In this document: piece by piece, positions 1 to 6,673 of the stretch
How the letters are laid out: the number at the start of each line of letters is the position of its first letter
How positions within the stretch are numbered: the stretch's first letter is position 1
Origin: Alistipes sp.
GTDB lineage: Bacteria > Bacteroidota > Bacteroidia > Bacteroidales > Rikenellaceae
Reading direction: 5' to 3'
NCBI GenBank assembly: GCA_028691095.1
Contig: JAQUZZ010000076.1
Location: 1 to 6,933 of the forward strand
DNA length: 6,933 bases
Translations under genes and position numbers: made by a program
Notes under the pieces: generated by a model
What the model was told of the DNA's origin: nothing
Databases searched by the model: none
Seen by the model: only the letters and a program-made list of their open reading frames with translations

Positions 1-68
1 AATCCTCTCTTGGGTCTTGCATGAGCGTTTCCGGCACGATCACCGGATCCCGCACAGCCTCTTTCGGT
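1..68 (-). other. Spacer after oxidoreductase; possible start of a further minus-strand gene
   Basis: No intrinsic terminator follows the oxidoreductase stop codon: the only inverted repeat (CCGG, 8 nt, CCGG, around 33-48) has no T tract. A minus-strand ATG at 22-20 opens a frame (M-Q-D-P-R-E-D) that stays open to the window edge, 46 nt after the upstream stop. This could be the start of a co-transcribed downstream gene, but seven codons cannot show it. What lies beyond the left edge is unknown. Confidence 0.2.
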
Positions 69-1508
69 TTAGAGCTTATAATACTCCTCCCAGCCCTCAC
101 GCGGCGGCATATCTTTGAGCAATTTATTGGCCTGCGGATGGTTGGTAATCTCTTTTTTCTTGGCATCAAAGAGCAACTTCGCATTGAAACGCTGGGTCAA
201 AACACCCAAGTTGAAGACCTGACACAGCGGCCCTGCTACGGCAAACGGCGAGCGACTCTCCTCCTGTCCTTTGCAGGCCAACAAGAAGTTCTTGTAGTGA
301 TTGGACGAGCTGGCCGGTACTTCAGGCAGTTGCGAAGCCATCTCTTTGGCCTTCTCCTCCGGAATGATCGACAGCAAGCTACCATGAGATCCTCCCTTGA
401 AGGTCAACTCTTTGCTGTAAATGATCTTTCCGGGGTTCAGTTGCGCCGGGTAGATCTGGCCGTTACTGGGAGCCGGAATGTTCGGATCCAACTCCGAGAC
501 GCCATATCCGGCCGGAACCGGCGGCAAATTCTTCTGTCCCTCATACCATGTAACGTCAACGGCCGGCATGTGTTCGCGTTCGGCAAACCGGAACTTCAAG
601 GTCGAAGCCTGCGGGAAGAAGAAGTCGTTATGCCCGTCAATCCGCACGGGATCGATCTCGTAGGGCAAACCCAATTTCAGGAATTGATGTGCCGTATCCA
701 AGATATGGGCACCCCAGTCGCCCAAGGCTCCCATTCCGAAGTCATACCAGCAGCGCCACTGTCCATTGACATAATCCTTATTGTACTCGTGGAAACGAGC
801 CGTGGTCAACCATCCATTCCAGTCGAGGGTCTGAGGAATCGCCTCTCCGGCCGGAAAATGCGTAATGCCCGTATTCCACCCGTGCCAACGACGCGGGGAG
901 TTCATGTGTGCGGTAATGGCCGTAACATCCTTGATGATGCCCGCATCGACCCACGCTTTGAACTGGAAGTAGTTTCCCTCGGAGTGACCTTGGTTTCCCA
1001 TTTGGGTAACCACCTTGTAGCGTTTCGCAGCGCGCATCATCAGCTCCACCTCATTGAAGGTACGACCCATGGGTTTCTCCACATAGACGTGTTTGCCCAG
1101 CGACATGGCCAGCATGGTGATCGGGAAGTGCGAAAAGTCGGGTACCCCGACCGACACGGCGTCGATCTGATTTCCCATTTTATCGAACATCTCTCGGAAA
1201 TCCTGAAAACGGGGAACCTTGGGGAATTGTTTGAGAATCGCCTGGGTATGCGGAGCTCCCATATCCACGTCGCACAGAGCCACGATGTTGGCCTCGCCGG
1301 TTTTATAAAGTTCGCGAATGATCTCACCCCCGCGGTTTCCGATTCCGCAGCACGCCAGATTTACCCGTTCAGTGGCCGGCACAATCCGAGGTTTGGGTCG
1401 TGCGGCTTGCAGGGTATTCTCCGTCAAAATGGTCGGAAGCGCAGCGGCAGCCGACAGCGCAAAGACCTGTTTGAGGAATTCACGTCTTGAACACTCTTTG
1501 TTTGTCAT
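69..1508 (-). CDS. Tat-exported Gfo/Idh/MocA-family NAD(P)-dependent oxidoreductase
   Basis: This 479-residue protein is a predicted periplasmic sugar or sugar-derivative oxidoreductase. The N-terminus carries a perfect twin-arginine motif, SRREFLK (7-13), then an Ala/Leu-rich stretch (15-28), so it is probably exported folded with its nicotinamide cofactor bound. The Rossmann fold shows GIGNRG (55-60) and an acidic end of strand beta-2, CDVD (79-82). EKP (144-146) is the family hallmark, with the lysine near substrate and cofactor. GNQGHS (171-176) and GDWGAHILD (263-271, candidate catalytic D264 and H268) belong to the C-terminal substrate domain. Length and WNGW/WYDFG motifs fit the Tat-bearing subgroup common in Bacteroidota and Planctomycetes. 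Members of the wider family act as inositol or glucose-fructose dehydrogenases, and some relatives, such as GH109, use a transient oxidation to cleave glycosides. The substrate here cannot be read from sequence. The ATG at 1508 is chosen because it places the Tat motif seven residues in; it is preceded by an A-rich tract with no Shine-Dalgarno site. Confidence 0.93.
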   Translation of the reverse strand: MTNKECSRREFLKQVFALSAAAALPTILTENTLQAARPKPRIVPATERVNLACCGIGNRGGEIIRELYKTGEANIVALCDVDMGAPHTQAILKQFPKVPRFQDFREMFDKMGNQIDAVSVGVPDFSHFPITMLAMSLGKHVYVEKPMGRTFNEVELMMRAAKRYKVVTQMGNQGHSEGNYFQFKAWVDAGIIKDVTAITAHMNSPRRWHGWNTGITHFPAGEAIPQTLDWNGWLTTARFHEYNKDYVNGQWRCWYDFGMGALGDWGAHILDTAHQFLKLGLPYEIDPVRIDGHNDFFFPQASTLKFRFAEREHMPAVDVTWYEGQKNLPPVPAGYGVSELDPNIPAPSNGQIYPAQLNPGKIIYSKELTFKGGSHGSLLSIIPEEKAKEMASQLPEVPASSSNHYKNFLLACKGQEESRSPFAVAGPLCQVFNLGVLTQRFNAKLLFDAKKKEITNHPQANKLLKDMPPREGWEEYYKL

Positions 1509-1855
1509 GAGTTTTGTGGTTTAGAGTTAGTTTTAATTTTTTTGTAAACTTATTTTTGTGTCAGTTTATGAAGTAAGTCATCTCAAAGAAGATCGGATCG
1601 TTCCGTCACGGCACAGGCCGATATTTTGATTGCCAATCCATCGCACGCTGGGCTGATTTGCAGAAAACCAATCCGCAACATTGTATCGCCATCACAAGTG
1701 GGAGGAATCATGCCACCGACGCTTAGTCTGGAAGCTCCGACCCCCACCGTTTCCACATCGGTCGGGCGGATCATCCCTCACCTTGCGTTTCGGGGCTCTT
1801 CTTGCCCTGTTCAAATTGCCTCTTTCCGTGTCCGTGATCGTTAACGGAACTTGTT
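1509..1855. other. Long intergenic region upstream of the oxidoreductase
   Basis: This gap of about 350 nt holds no convincing gene. The 50 nt next to the oxidoreductase start are AT-rich, while the rest is GC-rich, like coding DNA. No clear minus-strand TAnnTTTG box was found, so the oxidoreductase promoter is not located. Visible elements are an 11-nt palindrome GATTG-C-CAATC (1628-1638), an inverted repeat CCGACC/GGTCGG with a 17-nt loop (1737-1742 and 1760-1765), an inverted repeat TTCCGT/ACGGAA (1824-1829 and 1844-1849), the 8-nt palindrome CGTTAACG (1839-1846) and two CCAATCC copies (1634, 1668). Short open frames exist on both strands but resemble no protein I recognise. Confidence 0.6.
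1628..1638. promoter_or_regulatory. Palindrome GATTG-C-CAATC, candidate operator
   Basis: This is a perfect 11-nt inverted repeat centred 125 nt upstream of the oxidoreductase start. The core ATTG-N-CAAT recurs twice in the MFS upstream region (6119-6127 and 6190-6198) and was not seen elsewhere in the window. It is the size of a dimeric regulator half-site pair, but no regulator gene is present to link it to. The operator role is an inference. Confidence 0.35.
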
Positions 1856-1856
1856 C

Positions 1857-1897
1857 AAAAAAGCGACAGGTGCTTGATAACGCATGCTCCTGTCGCT
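1857..1897 (-). terminator. Intrinsic terminator of the rhamnosidase gene
   Basis: On the minus strand, 9 nt after the rhamnosidase stop codon, AGCGACAGG (1897-1889) pairs perfectly with CCTGTCGCT (1870-1862) across an 18-nt loop and is followed at once by a run of T (1862-1857). Stem, GC content and T tract are those of a strong Rho-independent terminator. It separates the rhamnosidase transcript from the oxidoreductase gene. Confidence 0.88.
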
Positions 1898-1906
1898 CCA
1901 ATATCC

Positions 1907-4618
1907 TTATTGCGGGGCGCAAACAAACCGATAGGTTCCGCAACCTATACGATAGGAGAAGGCATTCGCCGCACTCTCCAGTACCTCGATATTCCGATTG
2001 TCGCCCTGACTATTGAGCGTTTGCTCCGCCTTACAAGGCAGGGTCACCTTGGCGGTCACGTTGGCCGGAATCGTCACGGTGAGCGTCACCAGATCACCCT
2101 CACGTTTCCATCCGCTACGGATGGTTCCCCGCTGTGAATTATAGGAGGCATCCACCCACGAGAGCTCCTTCACAAAGGCCGGTCGAATCTCAACCTGCCG
2201 GAAAGCCGGGGCATCGGGCACGCTCCGAATCCCTGCCAATGTTTTATACATCCAAGCGCTGATGGCACCCATGGAGGGGTGATTGCGCGAAGCATCACCC
2301 ACATTGCGCATAATATCCCACGTCTCGAACAGCGACGTCGCACCGCACGAGTCAATCCAGTAGCCCCACGACGGCAAGGTGTTTTTGGTCACCATCCGAT
2401 ACGTTGCCTCGGCATAACCGTAGTCGGAGAGCACATCCGGAACGACCAAACTTCCGATAAAGCCAAAGTCGAGGCTGTAATCGTTCTCCCGAATCACGCG
2501 ATGGAGGTTCTCGGCAAGCTGGGCTTTACAGGAGTCCGGCGCGATGCCGATATAGAGGGGTAAGGCATAGGAGAGTTGGGTGCCATTGGAGTAGGTCATG
2601 GTCTTGGCATCAAAGAAGCGACGATTGATCGTCTCCTTGAGTTGCGAAGCCTTATTCATATAGGGTGTCGCCTCCGAAGCATTTCCCGTCAAGTGCGCCA
2701 TCTCGATCATGAGCTGAAGATCCCAATAGTAGAAGCAGGAGGACAAGAAGTCGACCGGAGTCTGCGCCTTGTAGAACAACCAGTCACCCAAACCGTTATT
2801 GATAGTTCCATCCTCCTGTTCAATGGTTTGCAGATAAGTAAGGTAACGCTTGGCCACAGGGTAGATCGTTTGCAGTACATTCAGATCCCCCGTATATTGG
2901 TATAAGAGATGGGGCGTAATGAAGATGGCGGCATCCCACAACGCTCCGGCCCAGTTGGAGTCCCATTTCCAAGAAGTAGGAACAATCCCCGGTACATTGC
3001 CGGTCGAGTCCTGTGCATCCACCATATCGGTCACCCACTTGGCATAGATATTCCGGCTATCGAAGTTGATCATTCCCGCCTCCTGCACCATGTAACCATC
3101 TGCCATCCAGCCGTTCTTCTCGCGATGAGGACAATCGGTCGGTAGCCCGAAGAGGTTGCTCAGGTAGGAGCGTTTGCAAATATCGAAGATCTTATTGATC
3201 ATATCATTGGAGCACTCGAAGTTTCCCGTAGGCTCCACATCGCTGTGCATCACGACGCCGGCTACACTCTCCAAGGTCAACTCAATAGGAGCCGAAGCCT
3301 CCACCTGTACATATTGAAAACCATGATAGGTAAAAGGCGGCACGAAGTACTCCACACCCTCACCCTTGAGGATATAAGTATCGCGCTGAATGCTCTCATT
3401 GGGATCGGTGTTGCGCATATGCATATTGATGTTGCGCTGATCGACGCGTCCTGCTGCATCCAGCAACTCCCCGTAACGCAAGATGACCTCCGTACCGCGC
3501 GGGCCACTGACCTTCAGACGGCTCACTCCGGCAAAGTTTTTCCCCATATCGTATACATAGAGCCGCGAGTTGATCTTTTGGAAAGACACCGCAGCCAAGG
3601 TGTCGGAGATGATGATCGGCTGCATCTTCTGTGCCTCCAGAATCGGAGCCGGAGCTTGGGTGGCTTGTGCCTTGACCCAATCCTTCGTGTCATACCCCAC
3701 ACTACTCCATCCGGGTTGTTCCAGACGCGCGTCGTAGATCGTTCCGACATAGAGATTATCAAACAAGATAGGCCCCGTGGCGGTCATCCACGAGCTATCG
3801 CTCGCCACCACATCGGTTGTGCCATCCTCATAGGTCAACCGCAATTCGCAGAGCATCCTCGGGCGATTGCGCCAAGGCGCTTGATGGAAATTCCACACCG
3901 CCGGAGTCTGTTCGTTGTACCATCCATTCCCCAGTTGCACTCCCACGCAATTCTGCCCCATCTGCACCTGCTGGGTCACATCATAGGTTACATAAAGATT
4001 CCGCTTCCCGAAATCGGTATATCCCGGATCGAGCTGATGACGTCCCACGCGCTCTCCGTTGAGGAAAAGCTCATAATACCCCAAACCACAGATGTAGGCA
4101 CGAGCCGAGACTATGGGCTTCTGCGCCGTAAACTCTGTACGGAAACGAGGAGTGGGTTTGTAATCACAGTTGAAGGAGTCGGTAATCCATGTGGCTTTCC
4201 AATCCGATGCAGCCATCTTTCCCGTCTCAAACTCAGCGATCGGATTCTGCACCGAAACATTCCCGTGGTTATCCCACACCTCGACACTCCAATAATAGCG
4301 GGTATGAGAGGCTAAGGGAAGGGCGGGCGTACACAGGGTCATCGGTTCGTCCGATTTCACCTTTTTGGAATCCCACACATCGGCGTTGCCCGCGGTGAGT
4401 TGTGCCAGGGAGGAGGCCACGCGAACACGATAGGCTTTCTGGGAGGCTCCATCTTCGAGCGAGGCGAGTTTCCACATCAAGCGAGGAGTGGTCACGTCCA
4501 GCCCTAAGGGGTTCTCCAAATATTCACAACGAGGTTCAATGACACTCATTGTCGAAGGCGTACTCTGGCATCCTACACACCATAGCGCCGTCAGCAACAT
4601 CAGGTAAATCGTTTTCAT
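1907..4618 (-). CDS. GH78 alpha-L-rhamnosidase, lipoprotein
   Basis: This 903-residue enzyme is predicted to hydrolyse terminal alpha-L-rhamnose from glycosides or pectic side chains by inversion. A short hydrophobic signal (4-16) ends at Cys17 (CVGC), a lipobox with an unusual Cys at position -3. The next residues, QSTPS, lack the acidic run of a Bacteroidota surface-export signal, so a periplasm-facing location is more likely. Domains in order: an Ig-like N-terminal module (about 25-130, with PRLMWKL and YYWSVEVWD), a lectin-like module (about 140-310, with LNGERVG and LDPGYTDF), a beta-sandwich (about 345-450), an (alpha/alpha)6 catalytic barrel (about 460-800) and a C-terminal beta domain. 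The block TDCPHRE...MAD gives D495, E500 and D507, with the same 5- and 7-residue spacing as the catalytic acids of Bacillus sp. GL1 RhaB. E765 in SLFETWD fits the catalytic base. Length is normal and no frame is broken. The ATG at 4618 is set by the signal peptide. The gene has its own promoter and terminator. Confidence 0.95.
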   Translation of the reverse strand: MKTIYLMLLTALWCVGCQSTPSTMSVIEPRCEYLENPLGLDVTTPRLMWKLASLEDGASQKAYRVRVASSLAQLTAGNADVWDSKKVKSDEPMTLCTPALPLASHTRYYWSVEVWDNHGNVSVQNPIAEFETGKMAASDWKATWITDSFNCDYKPTPRFRTEFTAQKPIVSARAYICGLGYYELFLNGERVGRHQLDPGYTDFGKRNLYVTYDVTQQVQMGQNCVGVQLGNGWYNEQTPAVWNFHQAPWRNRPRMLCELRLTYEDGTTDVVASDSSWMTATGPILFDNLYVGTIYDARLEQPGWSSVGYDTKDWVKAQATQAPAPILEAQKMQPIIISDTLAAVSFQKINSRLYVYDMGKNFAGVSRLKVSGPRGTEVILRYGELLDAAGRVDQRNINMHMRNTDPNESIQRDTYILKGEGVEYFVPPFTYHGFQYVQVEASAPIELTLESVAGVVMHSDVEPTGNFECSNDMINKIFDICKRSYLSNLFGLPTDCPHREKNGWMADGYMVQEAGMINFDSRNIYAKWVTDMVDAQDSTGNVPGIVPTSWKWDSNWAGALWDAAIFITPHLLYQYTGDLNVLQTIYPVAKRYLTYLQTIEQEDGTINNGLGDWLFYKAQTPVDFLSSCFYYWDLQLMIEMAHLTGNASEATPYMNKASQLKETINRRFFDAKTMTYSNGTQLSYALPLYIGIAPDSCKAQLAENLHRVIRENDYSLDFGFIGSLVVPDVLSDYGYAEATYRMVTKNTLPSWGYWIDSCGATSLFETWDIMRNVGDASRNHPSMGAISAWMYKTLAGIRSVPDAPAFRQVEIRPAFVKELSWVDASYNSQRGTIRSGWKREGDLVTLTVTIPANVTAKVTLPCKAEQTLNSQGDNRNIEVLESAANAFSYRIGCGTYRFVCAPQ

Positions 4619-4864
4619 TCTTATCTAAAGGGTTAGTTGGGTTCTGCATTCTGCCTCAGGCCTTCTCTCAAATCAGATTTTGATCGGAGATCGGGATGCC
4701 GCACGCATTCACCGCAAACCCGCGGTGCACGAATCGCCCCAAGATCGGAACAAATCTTGATTCATCGAGTCAAAATTAATAAATTTTCACACGTCGCCCA
4801 AATTCCCTCTCCCGATTCGTCTTTGAAAATTCACTTTTTCACCCGCACTTTTGCCGTAGGTAGC
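4619..4864. other. Spacer with rhamnosidase promoter and 5' leader
   Basis: This is the gap between the MFS stop and the rhamnosidase start. It contains the minus-strand promoter described separately and a leader of about 145 nt. A perfect hairpin CACCGC/GCGGTG with a 6-nt loop (4710-4727) lies in that leader. Two related palindromic sequences, AAATC-A-GATTT (4670-4680) and AAATC-TT-GATT (4752-4762), each lie near a GATCGG (4682, 4689, 4743). No intrinsic terminator is evident for the MFS gene, so some read-through is possible. Confidence 0.6.
4771..4802 (-). promoter_or_regulatory. Bacteroidota-type promoter of the rhamnosidase gene
   Basis: On the minus strand a -33 box TTTG (4802-4799) and a -7 box TAATTTTG (4778-4771) are separated by exactly 20 nt. 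This matches the consensus of the Bacteroidota primary sigma factor (TTTG, 19-21 nt, TAnnTTTG). The expected transcript start is near 4764, giving a leader of about 145 nt. The repeat AAATC-TT-GATT (4752-4762) would overlap the first transcribed bases, a suitable place for a repressor. Confidence 0.75.
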
Positions 4865-6058
4865 TCATCGCAATTTATAGCGTTCAAAATGACGCGCTAC
4901 ATACAATTTAAAGAGCAAGGTCGAGACCAACGCCAAAAGAGCCCCAAACAGATAGGCTTTGTCAAACGTCGTGACACTACTAATGTAACCTCCCAACAGC
5001 AACCCGGCTCCGATTCCCAAATCCCAGGAGATCAAATAGGTCGACGTAGCCGTACCGCGTTGATTGTTGGGAGCCAGATTGACAAACAGGGAGTTAAATG
5101 CAGGGAAAAGCGTTCCAAACCCCACACCCATCAGCACCGCAGCGCCAAAGAAAAGCACCCGACCCAACCCTTGCGACCACACTGCCACCGTAGCGCAAGC
5201 CGCCAGCGTGAAAAAGCAAAGGCACGCAATATACATTCCCACCGCAATCACCTGTGTCACCCGTCCCCGATCGACCTGCCGACCCGAGAAGATCCGCGAA
5301 GTGGCCATACCGAGTGCCATCAGGGTAAAGAAGAGCCCCGTGCGGGTAGTAATCCCGATTTGCTGTGCATACATCGCCACGTAGGTGGAGGTCATCCCAT
5401 AGGGGATGGAGAGCAACAGCAGATCCAATCCGGCCGGAATGCCGCGTACCAACACAAAACGGTCTAACGAGATCGGCTCATGCTTCACCGGAGGTTTCGC
5501 CGGAGCCTTCACCAGCGAGGCCATCACCAGCCCCAGAGAGCACGAGATGAGCGCCCAGAGAAAGATCGTATTGAACGTGAAGGCCTCATGCAGGAAGAGC
5601 CCCACCATCGGGCCTACGGCCATCGCGATATTGTTGGCCAACCCGTAGTAGCCGATGCCCTCACCTCGACGCGAGGAGGGCAGAATGTCGATCACCACCG
5701 TATTTCCGGCCACCGTCACCGTGCCGAAAGCCACCCCATGCACCACACGCAAGATCACAAAAAGCGTGAGCGACCCAGCCACCAAATAGCCGGCAAAGAT
5801 CGCCGTAAAGAGAAAATAGGCCACAATGTAGAGCGGTTTTCGCGCCAAGGTATCCAACAGAAATCCCGAAAAAGGACGAATCGCCAACGCCGCAATCGTA
5901 TAGCACGACAACACGACGCCGATCGTTGCATTTCCGGCCTGGAACTCCTCTGCCAAATAGAAGGGCAATACCGGCATCAAGAGGTAGAAACCAAAAAACA
6001 ACAGAAAATTGGCGAACAGGATCAAACAAAAACTGGGCGTAACCAAACGATCTTTCAT
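4865..6058 (-). CDS. Major facilitator superfamily (MFS) transporter, 12 TM
   Basis: This 397-residue inner-membrane secondary transporter has a drug- or sugar-efflux-like sequence. Its hydrophobic segments fit twelve helices, with a basic, proline-rich cytoplasmic loop between helices 6 and 7 (about 195-215) and a basic C-terminal tail (RHFERYKLR). MFS motif A occurs in both halves: GFLLDTLARK (65-74, with Ala in place of the usual second Gly) and GRQVDRGR (259-266). RRGEGIGYYGLANN and the glycine-rich helices after it resemble the YfcJ/YhhS and 'arabinose efflux permease' type of MFS proteins. The substrate is unknown; rhamnose or oligosaccharide transport is only suggested by the neighbouring rhamnosidase. 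The start at 6058 (MKDRLVTPSF) is preferred because helix 1 begins soon after. An in-frame ATG at 6097 would add 13 residues and cannot be excluded. The gene is preceded by a long leader and its own promoter. Confidence 0.92.
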   Translation of the reverse strand: MKDRLVTPSFCLILFANFLLFFGFYLLMPVLPFYLAEEFQAGNATIGVVLSCYTIAALAIRPFSGFLLDTLARKPLYIVAYFLFTAIFAGYLVAGSLTLFVILRVVHGVAFGTVTVAGNTVVIDILPSSRRGEGIGYYGLANNIAMAVGPMVGLFLHEAFTFNTIFLWALISCSLGLVMASLVKAPAKPPVKHEPISLDRFVLVRGIPAGLDLLLLSIPYGMTSTYVAMYAQQIGITTRTGLFFTLMALGMATSRIFSGRQVDRGRVTQVIAVGMYIACLCFFTLAACATVAVWSQGLGRVLFFGAAVLMGVGFGTLFPAFNSLFVNLAPNNQRGTATSTYLISWDLGIGAGLLLGGYISSVTTFDKAYLFGALLALVSTLLFKLYVARHFERYKLR

Positions 6059-6118
6059 AATCAGGGTCTTAACTGCGGCATAAAGCACACCGCACAATCA
6101 AAGCACAGCGTGCTATTC

Positions 6119-6127
6119 ATTGGCAAT
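6119..6127. promoter_or_regulatory. Palindrome ATTG-G-CAAT, candidate operator (copy 1 upstream of MFS gene)
   Basis: This 9-nt perfect inverted repeat is centred 65 nt upstream of the preferred MFS start codon, inside the predicted leader. It shares its core with 6190-6198 and 1629-1637. A regulator-binding role is inferred only from recurrence and symmetry. Confidence 0.3.
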
Positions 6128-6177
6128 CCACACATGGGAATATCAAGCCATACCGTAATAAAATGGGGCAAGTATTA

Positions 6178-6228
6178 TTGGGGGTTCTTATTGGCAATAA
6201 ACGAATCGAAAATCAGGTAAACCCCCAA
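6178..6228. repeat. 9-bp inverted repeat enclosing a second palindrome, in the MFS leader
   Basis: TTGGGGGTT (6178-6186) pairs perfectly with AACCCCCAA (6220-6228) across a 33-nt loop. Inside the loop lies a perfect 13-nt palindrome, TTATTG-G-CAATAA (6188-6200), whose core is copy 2 of the ATTG-N-CAAT element. No T tract follows on either strand, so this is not a simple terminator. It would sit early in the MFS transcript (about +30 to +80) as a nested hairpin, or act at DNA level as an operator. Confidence 0.5.
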
Positions 6229-6263
6229 ACCGTTCGACACCATTTGCTCGCACGCCACCGCCA

Positions 6264-6283
6264 CAAAGATACGAAGTACTTTG
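6264..6283 (-). promoter_or_regulatory. Promoter of the MFS gene overlapped by a palindrome
   Basis: The minus strand carries TATCTTTG (6271-6264), an exact TAnnTTTG -7 box. The -33 position 20 nt upstream reads GGTG, a weak match to TTTG. Transcription would start near 6258, giving a leader of about 200 nt. The box forms one arm of an inverted repeat, CAAAG-a-TAC and GTA-CTTTG, around a 3-nt centre (6264-6283). A protein binding this palindrome would cover the -7 element, so repression is plausible. Confidence 0.6.
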
Positions 6284-6660
6284 CATTTAAGCACCCCGGG
6301 TCGTGGATTCGCAAAGATCGCATCCTCCTTTCCGATCCACCTCACGTTGCGGGGTGTGAACCACACGGAGGTATTCCATTGACCCCCACCTCAGACCCGA
6401 TCGCAAAACCCGATCCAGCCTCATCTCCAAGCCCCCACCTATCTCCCCATTTTCTCCGAAACAATACGCTTTCTACACGCAATCTCGGTAGATTCAGCCC
6501 TTTATAATCCGCCCTGCAATGCCTCAATTCCTACCCTGAACACACAGTGCAAAACATTAATTATAAGGTTTATAACAAATATCTACAATCTTGTATCAAA
6601 TAGTTATATCGAAACTTATTAAAATTATTTAATAAAATTTCTCATCTCAAAAATTAACCC
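6284..6660. other. Non-coding stretch between the divergent promoters
   Basis: I see no convincing gene here. The left part (about 6370-6450) is very C-rich on the plus strand. It holds two copies of CCCCCACCT (6383-6391 and 6432-6440) and two of ACCCGATC (6395-6402 and 6408-6415). The right part (about 6555-6655) is strongly AT-rich and lies directly upstream of the plus-strand promoter, where it could serve as an UP-like element. Open frames crossing the area are low in complexity and protein-unlike. Confidence 0.55.
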
Positions 6661-6668
6661 TATATTTG
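6638..6668 (+). promoter_or_regulatory. Plus-strand Bacteroidota-type promoter
   Basis: TATATTTG (6661-6668) is an exact TAnnTTTG -7 box, followed by CAG. The -33 position 19 nt upstream reads TTTC (6638-6641), one mismatch from TTTG, with an AT-rich tract before it. Transcription is expected to start near 6674 and run rightwards, divergent from the MFS gene, into the structured leader. Confidence 0.7.
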
Positions 6669-6673
6669 CAGTG

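Noticed and set aside
21..1490. A 489-codon open frame on the plus strand opposite the oxidoreductase gene
   Set aside because: The minus-strand frame has clear family motifs (Tat signal, GIGNRG, EKP). The plus-strand translation resembles no protein and is open because of the base composition of the real gene.
1551..1558. Plus-strand TATTTTTG, a TAnnTTTG match
   Set aside because: It lies in the T-rich tract just upstream of the oxidoreductase start, has no properly spaced -33 box, and points to no gene; it is most likely a chance match in AT-rich DNA.
3245..4315. A 356-codon plus-strand open frame opposite the rhamnosidase
   Set aside because: It lies wholly antisense to a GH78 gene with intact catalytic motifs, and its translation is rich in His, Arg and Ile without domain character.
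4637..5467. A 276-codon plus-strand open frame across the rhamnosidase leader and the MFS 3' part
   Set aside because: It overlaps the rhamnosidase promoter and is antisense to the MFS gene; the translation is low-complexity and charged with no recognisable fold.
6163..6507. A 114-codon plus-strand open frame in the right intergenic region
   Set aside because: It runs across the MFS promoter palindrome and the C-rich repeats; the translation is Pro/His/Ser-rich and protein-unlike, with no promoter in a suitable position.
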